A stretch of DNA of 64,000 nucleotides. Origin: Zoogloea sp016790385 (GTDB taxonomy: Bacteria; Pseudomonadota; Gammaproteobacteria; Burkholderiales; Rhodocyclaceae). Below the pieces are notes generated by a model. The model saw only the letters and a program-made list of their open reading frames with translations, made no database searches and was not told the DNA's origin. Positions 50,855 through 58,752 of this stretch are shown here, one piece after another. The stretch lies in NCBI RefSeq assembly GCF_041916735.1, contig NZ_JAYRYY010000001.1. The stretch is one strand, 5' to 3'. Within the stretch, counting starts at the first letter, position 1, and every line of letters begins with the position of its first letter. The translations under genes and the position numbers were made by a program.

Positions 50855-51301
50855 TCACCCCTTGTCGCGCACCAGGCGTGCCTTTTCCCTGACCCAGTCG
50901 CGTTCCTTCTCGGTCTCGCGCTTGTCGTACTGTTTCTTGCCCTTGGCCAGGCCCACCGTGGCTTTCACCCGGCCCTTGTTGTAGTGCAGATCGAGTGGCA
51001 CCAGCGCATAGCCGGCGCGCTCCACCTTGCCGATGAGCTTTGAGATTTCCTCTGCGTGGAGCAGCAGCTTGCGGGTACGGGTAGGGTCCGGGTGGATGTG
51101 GGTCGACGCCGACTCCAGCGGGGTGATGTGCATGCCGACGATGAAGATCTCGGCACCACGGATCACCACGTAGCTTTCCTTGATGTTGGCGCGCCCGGCG
51201 CGAATGGCCTTGACTTCCCATCCCTCCAGCACGAGGCCGGCTTCGTACTTGTCCTCGATGAAATAATCGTGGAAGGCCTTGCGGTTGTCGATGATGCTCA
51301 T
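50855..51301 (-). CDS. smpB: SsrA-binding protein
   Basis: 148 residues from the ATG at 51301; upstream codons run into the divergent promoter. SmpB binds tmRNA and brings it to stalled ribosomes for trans-translation. Signatures seen are NRKAFHDYFIEDKYEAGLVLEGWEVKAIRAG, KLLLHAEEI, and the C-terminal GLAKGKKQYDKRETEKERDW tail that enters the decoding centre. It is divergent from ratA, as in many beta- and gammaproteobacteria. Confidence 0.96.
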   Translation of the reverse strand: MSIIDNRKAFHDYFIEDKYEAGLVLEGWEVKAIRAGRANIKESYVVIRGAEIFIVGMHITPLESASTHIHPDPTRTRKLLLHAEEISKLIGKVERAGYALVPLDLHYNKGRVKATVGLAKGKKQYDKRETEKERDWVREKARLVRDKG

Positions 51302-51341
51302 TGGCGTAGGCTTGAACGGGCGCGTAAAATCGCGCATTTTA
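51301..51341. promoter_or_regulatory. Divergent promoter region of smpB and ratA with a symmetric TAAAAT pair
   Basis: TAAAAT-CGCGC-ATTTTA at 51325-51341 is a perfect inverted repeat with a 5-base centre, giving a TAAAAT -10 box on each strand. For ratA, TTGGCG at 51301-51306 with an 18-nt spacer is a fair -35. For smpB no good -35 was found at the right distance. Confidence 0.6.
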
Positions 51342-51368
51342 ACAGCTCGGTAGTCCGCCCGCGCCCCA

Positions 51369-51806
51369 ATGGCAGCCGTCAAGAAAATAGTCCTGATCGA
51401 GTTCACGCCGGCCCAGATGTTCGATCTGGTGGATCGTTGCGAGGATTACCCCAAGTTTCTGCCCTGGTGCGGAGGCAGCGAGGTGCATTCCCGCGATGAA
51501 GCGATCACCCGGGCCACCCTTCACATCAACTACCACGGCATCAAGTCCCACTTCAGCACGGAGAACGACAAGGATTACCCGAGGCACATGCATATCCGTC
51601 TGACCGACGGGCCTTTCACCCACCTCGACGGCAGTTGGGATTTCACGCCGCTCGGGGATGCGGCCTGCAAGGTGGAGTTCAACCTGCACTACGAGTTTTC
51701 CAGTCGCCTCATCGAAAAGGCGGTCGGCCCGGTGTTCAGTCATATCGCCAATACCTTCGTCGATTCCTTCGTCAAGCGCGCCGCGCAGATCTACAGCAAG
51801 GGCTGA
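51369..51806 (+). CDS. ratA: RatA / COQ10-like START-domain protein
   Basis: 145 residues. The pattern VDRCEDYPKFLPWCGGSEV near residue 20 and FEF-type strands (KVEFNLHYEFSSRLIEKAVGPVFSHIANTFVDSFVKRA) mark the RatA/COQ10 family. E. coli RatA was described as blocking ribosome subunit joining; relatives bind ubiquinone and aid respiration. Which role applies here is open. It precedes the RatB gene by one base. Confidence 0.92.
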   Translation: MAAVKKIVLIEFTPAQMFDLVDRCEDYPKFLPWCGGSEVHSRDEAITRATLHINYHGIKSHFSTENDKDYPRHMHIRLTDGPFTHLDGSWDFTPLGDAACKVEFNLHYEFSSRLIEKAVGPVFSHIANTFVDSFVKRAAQIYSKG

Positions 51807-51807
51807 A

Positions 51808-52137
51808 ATGAGCGAATCAATCAATGTGGCTGTCTGCTACGCCCTGCGGGACCACCAGGAGATCGTGCATCTGCGCCTGCCCGAAGGCAGTACCGTGCAG
51901 CGTGCCGTCGAGGCCTCGGGTCTTCTGCAGAAACACCCGGAAATCGATCTTGCCAAGGGCAACAAGCTTGGCATCTTCGCCAAGCTGGTGAAGGCCGATG
52001 CGGTGCTCCGTGACAAGGACCGGATTGAGATCTATCGGCCACTGATCGCTGACCCCAAGGAGGTCAGGCGCAAACGGGCCGAAGAAGGCAAGGTGATGAA
52101 GAAGGGGGGCGGGCCGGCAGAGGAGGCCGCGGGCTGA
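51808..52137 (+). CDS. ratB: RatB / RnfH-family protein
   Basis: 109 residues from the ATG at 51808. It has a ubiquitin-like fold pattern: INVAVCYALRDHQEIVHLRLPEGSTVQRAVEASGLL, then KLGIFAKLVKADAVLRDKDRIEIYRPLIADPKEVRRKRAEEG, which is highly typical of RnfH (UPF0125). The basic Lys/Glu tail is normal. It is paired with ratA in most genomes. Despite the toxin-antitoxin label, antitoxin activity is not firmly shown for the family. Confidence 0.92.
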   Translation: MSESINVAVCYALRDHQEIVHLRLPEGSTVQRAVEASGLLQKHPEIDLAKGNKLGIFAKLVKADAVLRDKDRIEIYRPLIADPKEVRRKRAEEGKVMKKGGGPAEEAAG

Positions 52138-52146
52138 AGCTGCGGC

Positions 52147-52608
52147 CTATTTGCAGTTCCGCTCCAGGGTGGCGCGGGTGTGCTCCGCTTCGGCGGCGCG
52201 TTCGTCGTCGTCCATCATGATGACTTCACCCGCGTCGTTGTAGCGACCCATGCGCTGGCCACCGGTCACGCCAGCCAGATAGCGGCGCAGGTCTGCACAT
52301 TCCTTCTGCTTGCGTTCATCTTCCGCCTTGTCCTTGCGCGCCTTGTCTTCGGCCTCGGCGGCCTCGGCCCGGCGGCGGCGAAAAGCCTGTTCCTTCTCGG
52401 CAAAGCTTTCGGTGATCACGGGGCGTCCGCCATTCTGGGTGGCCGCGGGCGCCAGGGGAGCTTGCCGGATGGTCCGCGTCTTGGCGTCGGCGGGCGGCAT
52501 GTCGGAATAATGGACCTGGCCGTTGGCGTCTTTCCAGCTATAGATGCTCTGTGCGGCAGACAGGGAAGTCGTGCAGGCTAGCAGCACGGGGAGCAATCTG
52601 TGGAACAT
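52147..52608 (-). CDS. DUF4124 domain periplasmic protein
   Basis: 153 residues from the ATG at 52608. A signal peptide (LLPVLLACTTSLSAAQ) is followed by the DUF4124 core SIYSWKDANGQVHYSDMPPADA, then a long charged coiled-coil region (FRRRRAEAAEAEDKARKDKAEDERKQKE) and a C-terminal part with DDDERAAEAEHTRATLERNC. The function is unknown. It is divergent from guaB, a common arrangement in betaproteobacteria. The frame stays open for 500 codons upstream, antisense to guaB, but that extension is not a gene. Confidence 0.85.
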   Translation of the reverse strand: MFHRLLPVLLACTTSLSAAQSIYSWKDANGQVHYSDMPPADAKTRTIRQAPLAPAATQNGGRPVITESFAEKEQAFRRRRAEAAEAEDKARKDKAEDERKQKECADLRRYLAGVTGGQRMGRYNDAGEVIMMDDDERAAEAEHTRATLERNCK

Positions 52609-52633
52609 TGGGGACTCCGTCAGGACAAAGCTT

Positions 52634-52662
52634 TTGCCGGTCGGCGGCAAGCTACGTATAAT
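52634..52662 (+). promoter_or_regulatory. Sigma70 promoter of guaB
   Basis: TTGCCG at 52634-52639 and a consensus TATAAT at 52657-52662 are separated by 17 nt, giving a start about 20 nt before the guaB ATG at 52690. Confidence 0.75.
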
Positions 52663-52689
52663 ACGGATTTGATTCAAGGGATTAAAGCC

Positions 52690-54150
52690 ATGCGAGTGAT
52701 TCAGAAGGCGCTGACGTTCGATGACGTCCTTCTCATCCCCGCCCATTCGAGCGTTCTCCCGCGCGACGTCAGCCTCCAGACGAAGCTCACGCGCAACATT
52801 ACCCTGAATATCCCCCTGGTGTCCGCTGCAATGGATACCGTCACCGAAGCACGCCTTGCCATTGCGCTTGCGCAGGAAGGCGGGATCGGGATCGTTCACA
52901 AGAACCTGACCCCGAGACAGCAGGCGGCCGAGGTGGCCAAGGTAAAACGCTTTGAATCGGGCATTCTTAAGGATCCGATCACCATTCCGCCGACCATGAC
53001 GGTCCGCGAGGTGCTCACCCTGACCCGCACCCACAAGTTCTCCGGCCTGCCGGTGGTGGAAAACGGCAAGGTCATCGGCATCGTCACCAACCGTGATACC
53101 CGCTTCGAGACCAATCTCGACCAGCCTGTTGCCGCCATCATGACCCCCCAGGCCCGCCTGGTCACGGTCAAGGAAGGGGGCAGCCTGGACGAAGCCCGCG
53201 CCCTGATGCACAAGCATCGCCTGGAGCGCGTGCTGGTGCTCAACGACGAGGGTGGATTGGCCGGCCTCATCACCGTCAAGGACATGATGAAGTCCACCGA
53301 ACATCCGCTTGCCGCCAAGGACACCCTGGGTCGGCTGCGTGTCGGGGCGGCTATTGGTGTTGGCGCCGGTACCGAAGAGCGTGCCGAGTTGCTGGCCGAA
53401 GCCGGCGTTGACGTGATTGTCGTTGATACTGCCCACGGCCACTCCCAGGGCGTGCTCGACCGGGTCCGCTGGGTCAAGACGAACTTCCCTCAGGTCGAAG
53501 TCATTGGCGGCAACATCGCTACCGCGGCGGCAGCCCTGGCGCTGGTGGAGGCCGGTGCTGACGGTGTCAAGGTTGGCATCGGGCCGGGTTCGATCTGCAC
53601 CACGCGCATCGTTGCCGGTGTCGGTGTGCCTCAGATCACCGCGGTGGATAACGTCGCCACGGCCCTTTCCGGTTCCGGCGTGCCGCTCATCGCTGATGGC
53701 GGCATCCGCTACTCCGGTGACATCTCCAAGGCCATTGCGGCAGGCGCCAATGTGGTCATGCTGGGCGGCCTGTTTGCCGGCACCGAGGAAGCGCCGGGCG
53801 AGACCGTGCTGTTCCAGGGCCGTTCCTACAAGTCTTACCGGGGCATGGGTTCGCTGGGTGCTATGCAGCAGGGCGCCGCTGACCGTTACTTCCAGGAAAA
53901 CGACGGCAACGTGGACAAGCTGGTGCCGGAAGGCATTGAGGGCCGCGTGCCCTACAAGGGTGCGGTGACGGCGGTGATCCATCAGCTGATGGGCGGCCTG
54001 CGGGCTTCCATGGGCTATGTGGGCTGCGCCACCATCGACGAGATGCGCTCCCGTGCCGAGTTTGTCGAGATCACGTCCGCGGGCATTCGCGAGTCGCATG
54101 TCCACGACGTGCAGATCACCAAGGAAGCGCCGAACTACCACGTGGATTGA
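52690..54150 (+). CDS. guaB: Inosine-5'-monophosphate dehydrogenase
   Basis: 486 residues from the ATG at 52690. IMPDH oxidises IMP to XMP with NAD, the committed step to GMP. The catalytic Cys303 sits in GPGSICTTR; LTFDDVLLIPAHS at the start, two CBS domains at about 90-200, VDTAHGHSQGV, the flap region SYKSYRGMGSLGAM and the C-terminal RESHVHDVQITKEAPNY are all present. It is transcribed from the promoter at 52634-52662 and ends at the hairpin near 54177. guaA is not in the window. Confidence 0.98.
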   Translation: MRVIQKALTFDDVLLIPAHSSVLPRDVSLQTKLTRNITLNIPLVSAAMDTVTEARLAIALAQEGGIGIVHKNLTPRQQAAEVAKVKRFESGILKDPITIPPTMTVREVLTLTRTHKFSGLPVVENGKVIGIVTNRDTRFETNLDQPVAAIMTPQARLVTVKEGGSLDEARALMHKHRLERVLVLNDEGGLAGLITVKDMMKSTEHPLAAKDTLGRLRVGAAIGVGAGTEERAELLAEAGVDVIVVDTAHGHSQGVLDRVRWVKTNFPQVEVIGGNIATAAAALALVEAGADGVKVGIGPGSICTTRIVAGVGVPQITAVDNVATALSGSGVPLIADGGIRYSGDISKAIAAGANVVMLGGLFAGTEEAPGETVLFQGRSYKSYRGMGSLGAMQQGAADRYFQENDGNVDKLVPEGIEGRVPYKGAVTAVIHQLMGGLRASMGYVGCATIDEMRSRAEFVEITSAGIRESHVHDVQITKEAPNYHVD

Positions 54151-54176
54151 TTTGTACAGTCCCGGGTGGTGAGCAG

Positions 54177-54205
54177 GGGCGGCCTTCGGGTCGCCCTTGT
54201 TTATT
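54177..54205 (+). terminator. Rho-independent terminator of guaB
   Basis: GGGCGGCC and GGTCGCCC form an 8-bp stem (one G-T pair) capped by a TTCG tetraloop, followed by TTGTTTATT. Confidence 0.85.
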
Positions 54206-54291
54206 CAAGCGCAGCGGTTTGCGCGCGTCTTGTCACGGACTCGCGTTACGCTGGCGCTGAACCTATCGCTGCGCGCGCACTCCACATCTCC

Positions 54292-55020
54292 ATGCTGACC
54301 CGAACCTCCAACGATTCCTCCACGGCCGCTGCCACGCTTGCACCGGTTGTCGAGGTGAGCGGCCTGAGCCGCGCCGTCACGTCCGATGACGGCAATACCT
54401 TGCGCATCCTGGACGATGTGTCCTTCCGCATTCTGGCTGGCGAAGCCGTGGCGATTGTCGGCGCGTCGGGCTCCGGCAAGTCCACGCTGCTTGGTCTGCT
54501 GGCGGGGCTGGACGAGCCGAGCGGCGGGGGGGTGCATATACGCGGTCAAGACCTGTTTGCCCTTGACGAGGATGGGCGGGCAGCGCTGCGCGGCGCCTGC
54601 GTGGGCTTCGTCTTCCAGTCCTTCCAGCTTCTGCCGGCGCTGACTGCCCTCGAAAACGTGATGCTCCCTCTGGAACTGGCCGGCCGTGGCGATGCCCGCA
54701 AGGAGGCGGAATTGTGGCTCGAGCGGGTTGGCCTGGGCGCGCGCATGGGGCACTACCCGCGTCAGCTTTCGGGGGGGGAGCAGCAGCGGGTAGCCGTCGC
54801 GCGGGCCTTTGCACCGCGTCCGGCCCTGGTGCTGGCCGACGAGCCCACGGGCAACCTGGACGTGGCGACCGGCGACGCAGTGATTGAATTGATGTTTTCG
54901 CTGAACCGGGAGGCTGGCACGACCCTCGTCCTCGTCACTCATGACAACGCCCTGGCGGCGCGTTGTGGCCGGACGCTGCGGCTCTCCGCCGGCCGTCTCG
55001 TGGAAGGTGCGTCGGCCTGA
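54292..55020 (+). CDS. ABC transporter ATP-binding protein (LolD/YbbA-like), without adjacent permease
   Basis: 242 residues from the ATG at 54292; an in-frame ATG at 54166 would place the guaB terminator inside the gene. Walker A GASGSGKS is at 57-64, Q-loop FVFQSFQLLP follows, then signature LSGGEQQRVAVARA and Walker B LVLADEPTGNLD. The LolD/YbbA/MacB-type ATPases work with FtsX-like permeases in lipoprotein release or envelope functions. No permease gene adjoins; the nearest, at 58749, has its own ATPase. It converges with hpnE. Confidence 0.85.
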   Translation: MLTRTSNDSSTAAATLAPVVEVSGLSRAVTSDDGNTLRILDDVSFRILAGEAVAIVGASGSGKSTLLGLLAGLDEPSGGGVHIRGQDLFALDEDGRAALRGACVGFVFQSFQLLPALTALENVMLPLELAGRGDARKEAELWLERVGLGARMGHYPRQLSGGEQQRVAVARAFAPRPALVLADEPTGNLDVATGDAVIELMFSLNREAGTTLVLVTHDNALAARCGRTLRLSAGRLVEGASA

Positions 55021-55047
55021 GCCAAGTGCTGGTCGACGAGGGCGGTT

Positions 55048-56373
55048 TCAGTCCAGCAGCAGTGGGCTCTCTTTGAGGCCGCAGCGCTTGAGGATGCGTC
55101 GGGCAGCTGTCACCCCGCTGGTGACCGCGGCCTCCAGGGTCGCCGGGTAGGGTGACGCAACGTAGTCACCGGCCAGCCAGATTCCAGGTTCCGGCGTGCT
55201 GGTGTCTGGACGAATGACGCCGGGTGTGCACGCAAAGGTGGCCCGTTTCTCGGTGATCGTGCGCGACCACTTAAGTGGCGGAAGTGGCCCGAGGGCCGCC
55301 TGAAGTTCGCTCATCAGAGCGATCTCAAGGGCATCCTTCTGCACATCCTGGTGAGCGCCACGGGCGCTGATGACCACGCTGACCAGACCTTCCGGCCCGC
55401 CCAGGGCGGATCGGTCGAAGGCCCACTGACCATAGCCACCGGTGAGGCCGATCATGGGTTCAGGAAACGGAAGCGGGCCATCAAAAGCCAGCCAGGTGGT
55501 GACGATCGGTTCATGACGCAGGCCGGCAATGCAGCGGACCACCGGCTCCATCGCAGGCAGGGCGCCCACCAGCGGCGCCACGTGGTACGGCGCGGTGGCA
55601 ATCACCACATGCTCGAAAAGCGTTTGCCACGGGTCCCCTTCCAAGGTATAGCCGCTTTCCAGCCAGCTGATCGACTTTACCGGTTCGGCGGTGCGGACCT
55701 GATGGCCGCGCATTGCCAGCCAGCGCGATGCCGGCACCGGGAAGAGCTCCGAAAGATCGACCCGTGGAATCAGCAGATCTGACGCCGAGGCGGCTGCCGC
55801 CAGACTGTCGCGGAGCACGTTGGCAAAGACCTGAGCCGAGGCGTCGCCAACCGGGGTGTTCAGCGCGGCAATGCACAAGGGTTCCCAGATCAGCCGGTTG
55901 AGGGTGTCGGTCTGATTGGATTCGGCCAGCAGCGTGGCAACGCTGCGATCGGGATCGATGCGATAGGCCTGACCCTTGAGCTGCCCCATCAGGCGGGCCA
56001 TCGCACGCTTGTCGGTCCAGCTCAAACCCCGGGCTCGCAGCAGGCCTAAGGCCAGGTGCAGCGGTGCGGGCAGGGGGGCGGCGCGCAGTGCGCACAGGCC
56101 TGGATAGACCAGGGCGAGCCGCCGGGTCAGCAGGGACCGGGGCTTAACCCCGACCAGCCGCAGCATGCGCAGGGTTTCCGCATAGGCGCCCAGCAGGATG
56201 TGCTGGCCGTTGTCGATCCGGTATCCGTCCGTCTCGACGACCCGCGCTCGACCGCCCAGGGTGCGCGAGGATTCGAAGAGGCTTACCCGGGCGCCACCCC
56301 GGGCCAGGGTGACCGCCGCGGCAAAGCCGGCATAGCCGCCACCAATCACGGCCACTTGCGGGGGCGAGCTCAT
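55048..56373 (-). CDS. hpnE: Hydroxysqualene dehydroxylase
   Basis: 441 residues, an FAD-dependent amine-oxidase-like protein. The Rossmann motif GGGYAGFAAA is at about 11-20, followed by LFESSRTLGGRA and DNGQHILLGAYAETL, strongly typical of HpnE, and a C-terminal FAD-binding IWLAGDYVASPYPATLEAAVTSG. It reduces hydroxysqualene to squalene, the last of three steps from farnesyl diphosphate. It overlaps hpnD by 4 nt. Phytoene desaturase relatives share the fold, but the context with HpnC and HpnD decides the call. Confidence 0.93.
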   Translation of the reverse strand: MSSPPQVAVIGGGYAGFAAAVTLARGGARVSLFESSRTLGGRARVVETDGYRIDNGQHILLGAYAETLRMLRLVGVKPRSLLTRRLALVYPGLCALRAAPLPAPLHLALGLLRARGLSWTDKRAMARLMGQLKGQAYRIDPDRSVATLLAESNQTDTLNRLIWEPLCIAALNTPVGDASAQVFANVLRDSLAAAASASDLLIPRVDLSELFPVPASRWLAMRGHQVRTAEPVKSISWLESGYTLEGDPWQTLFEHVVIATAPYHVAPLVGALPAMEPVVRCIAGLRHEPIVTTWLAFDGPLPFPEPMIGLTGGYGQWAFDRSALGGPEGLVSVVISARGAHQDVQKDALEIALMSELQAALGPLPPLKWSRTITEKRATFACTPGVIRPDTSTPEPGIWLAGDYVASPYPATLEAAVTSGVTAARRILKRCGLKESPLLLD

Positions 56374-57206
56374 CCCTTGAACCAGGTCACGCCGGCCAGC
56401 CAGATCTTGCGCAGGGGCGTCAGGGAGGTGCGCCGGTCGAGCACGAGGAAGCCGTCGGCCTCGATCTCGTCGAGCAAACTGCGGTAGATCGCGGCCATGA
56501 TCAGCCCTGGGCGCTGGGCCTTGCGGTCTTCGGCGGGCAATTGGGCGAAGGCCTGGTCGTAGAGCTGGCGCGCCCGTTCGGCCTGGAAGCCCATGAGCTT
56601 GCGGAAGTCTTCCGAATACTGGCCGTCAAGGATCTGCCGGGCGGGTACGTTGAAGCGCTGCAACTCGTCGATGGGCAGGTAGACGCGTCCGCGCCGGGCG
56701 TCCTCCCCCACGTCGCGGATGATGTTGGTGAGCTGGAAGGCCAGGCCCAGATCGTGGGCGTACTTGAGCGTCTGGCGATTGGTGTAGCCGAAGATCTCGG
56801 CCGACAGCAGCCCCACCACGCTGGCCACGCGGTAGCAATAAAGATGCAGGGCCTTCCAGTCCAGGTAGCGGGTCTGCATCAGGTCCATCTGCATGCCGTC
56901 GATGATCTCCAGCAGTTGCTCGCGGGGCAGGTTGAAGCGCCGGGTGACGTCCTTCAGGGCCTGGCCCACCGGGTGCTGGGGCTCGCCGTCAAAGACCAGA
57001 GCCACCTGCTGGCGCCACCAGTCGAGCTTGGTCTGGGCGATCTGCATGTCGTGGCATTCGTCCACCACGTCGTCCACCTCCCGGCAGAAGGCGTACAGGG
57101 CGGTGATGGCCTGGCGCCGCTCAGGGGGCAGAAACATGAAGCTGTAGTAGAAGCTGGAGCCGCTGCTGGCGGCTTTTTCCTGGCAGTAGGCGTGGGGATC
57201 GCTCAT
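56370..57206 (-). CDS. hpnD: Presqualene diphosphate synthase
   Basis: 278 residues from the ATG at 57206. HpnD joins two farnesyl diphosphates to presqualene diphosphate. The two Asp-rich Mg-binding motifs are DDVVDE (in FCREVDDVVDE) and DVGED (in NIIRDVGEDARRGRVYLP). The N-terminal SSFYYSFMFLPPERRQAITALYAFCR is typical of this subfamily. It begins 5 nt after hpnC, and a longer upstream frame runs inside hpnC and is rejected. Confidence 0.94.
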   Translation of the reverse strand: MSDPHAYCQEKAASSGSSFYYSFMFLPPERRQAITALYAFCREVDDVVDECHDMQIAQTKLDWWRQQVALVFDGEPQHPVGQALKDVTRRFNLPREQLLEIIDGMQMDLMQTRYLDWKALHLYCYRVASVVGLLSAEIFGYTNRQTLKYAHDLGLAFQLTNIIRDVGEDARRGRVYLPIDELQRFNVPARQILDGQYSEDFRKLMGFQAERARQLYDQAFAQLPAEDRKAQRPGLIMAAIYRSLLDEIEADGFLVLDRRTSLTPLRKIWLAGVTWFKG

Positions 57207-57211
57207 GGGTG

Positions 57212-58033
57212 TCACCGGGTGGCGGCGCGCCAGGCGAGGCGCAGCCAGTCTGTCTTGCCGAGGGTCGGCCGGTATTTGAAGATGTCGTAGCCGCTGGCCT
57301 CGATCTTTTCGAGCACGGCGAGCCCCCCTTGTACGATCAGGCGCAGTTCCCAGCCGATGCGGCCGGGCAGGCGGTGCGCGAGGGGCGCGCCTTTGAGCAT
57401 CATGTTGCGCGCCCGCTGGATCTCGAAATCCATCAGGGCGGAAAACTCGTGGCTCACCTCGCCGGCTGCAATGCACGCCTCGCTCACGCCAAAACGGGCC
57501 ATATCGGCCTGGGGCAGGTAGATGCGCTGCTTCTGCCAATCCACCGCAACGTCCTGCCAGAAATTGATCAGTTGCAGGCTGGTGCAGATCTGGTCGGACA
57601 TGGCCAGGTTGTCGGGGGTGTCGGCTTGGTAAAGGCACAGCAGCAGGCGACCCACCGGGTTGGCGGAACGACGACAGTAGTCGCAGAGCTCCGCAAAATC
57701 GGCATAGCGGGTCTTGCCCACGTCCTGGCTGAAGGCGTCGAGCAGATCGCGGAACAGGCCGACCGGCAGTTTGTAGGCCCGCATGTTGCGCCCCAGGCGC
57801 TCAAAGATCGGTACCAGCGTGGGGTCGTCGAAGGGGCGCCCCTGCTCGATGGCCAGCAATGCCCGGCGGTAATCATTGAGGCGGGCCAGACGCATCACCG
57901 GCAGGGCGTCGCCCTCGTCGGCTATGTCGTCGGCGCTGCGCGCGAAGGCGTAGATCGCCTCCACCGGCTCGCGCAGGTGCGCGGGCAGCAGAAAGGAGGC
58001 AACCGGGAAGTTTTCGTAATGGTCGACGGGCAT
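57212..58033 (-). CDS. hpnC: Hydroxysqualene synthase
   Basis: 273 residues from the ATG at 58033. HpnC turns presqualene diphosphate into hydroxysqualene. The start VDHYENFPVASFLLPAHLREPVEAIYAFAR is diagnostic, and the metal motifs are DDIADE and DVAVD (NFWQDVAVDWQKQRIYLP). It is the first gene of the leftward hpnCDE operon. No squalene-hopene cyclase gene is present in the window, so the end product, hopanoid or squalene itself, is not shown. Confidence 0.94.
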   Translation of the reverse strand: MPVDHYENFPVASFLLPAHLREPVEAIYAFARSADDIADEGDALPVMRLARLNDYRRALLAIEQGRPFDDPTLVPIFERLGRNMRAYKLPVGLFRDLLDAFSQDVGKTRYADFAELCDYCRRSANPVGRLLLCLYQADTPDNLAMSDQICTSLQLINFWQDVAVDWQKQRIYLPQADMARFGVSEACIAAGEVSHEFSALMDFEIQRARNMMLKGAPLAHRLPGRIGWELRLIVQGGLAVLEKIEASGYDIFKYRPTLGKTDWLRLAWRAATR

Positions 58034-58098
58034 GGGCGCGCGGAGTATACCCTGCCCACGCAACGGAACCGACCGCTCCCGCCGCTCTCTGATACGCC

Positions 58099-58752
58099 AT
58101 GCTCGAAATCGAAAAGCTGTCCCGCCAATTCAATGGCCGTGCCGTGCTTCGGGGCGTGTCTCTGACGCTTCAAGCCGGCGAATACGTGGCCATCGTCGGT
58201 GAATCGGGGGTGGGCAAATCCACCCTGCTCAATCTCGTGGCCGGCCTGGATAGGCCCGATGGCGGCCGCCTGTGCCTGGACGGGGAGGACTACGGCCGCC
58301 TCGACGAAGACGCCCTGACCCGCTTGCGCCGGGACAAGCTGGGCTTCGTGTTTCAGGCCTTTCACGTATTACCCCACCTGACGGTCGGCCAGAACGTGGC
58401 CCTGCCCCTTTGGTTGCAAGGCCTGGATGCGGCCGCCGCCGCAGCCCCGGCCCGCCAACTGCTCGATGCGGTAGGCCTGGCGGAGCGGGTCGGCAGCTGG
58501 CCGCGGGAGCTCTCCGGTGGCGAGATGCAGCGCGTCGCCATCGCCCGGGCCCTGGTGCATCGGCCGCGCCTGGTCCTGGCCGACGAGCCCACCGGCAACC
58601 TTGACCCGGCCAACGGCGACAAGGTGTTGGACCTGCTCGCCACGCGCATCCGCGAGGCCGGAGCCATCGGCATCCTGGTCACCCACTCCCTTGAAGCGGC
58701 GGCCACCGCCGACCGGGTGCTGCGCCTGACGCCGGAAGGCCTGTGCGGATGA
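58099..58752 (+). CDS. ABC transporter ATP-binding protein of an FtsX-like exporter
   Basis: 217 residues. Walker A GESGVGKS at 34-41, Q-loop FVFQAFHVLP, signature LSGGEMQRVAIARAL, Walker B LVLADEPTGNLDP and the His-loop VTHS are intact. This is the LolD/MacB class. The downstream permease start overlaps its stop (ATGA), so the two form one transporter. The following lipocalin-like gene makes an att-type group. It is divergent from hpnC with a 65-bp gap. Confidence 0.9.
   Translation: MLEIEKLSRQFNGRAVLRGVSLTLQAGEYVAIVGESGVGKSTLLNLVAGLDRPDGGRLCLDGEDYGRLDEDALTRLRRDKLGFVFQAFHVLPHLTVGQNVALPLWLQGLDAAAAAAPARQLLDAVGLAERVGSWPRELSGGEMQRVAIARALVHRPRLVLADEPTGNLDPANGDKVLDLLATRIREAGAIGILVTHSLEAAATADRVLRLTPEGLCG

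Noticed and set aside
52609..54141. A 500-codon upstream extension of the DUF4124 gene, antisense to guaB
   Set aside because: The signal peptide starts at 52608, and the extension mirrors conserved guaB codons with no family resemblance.
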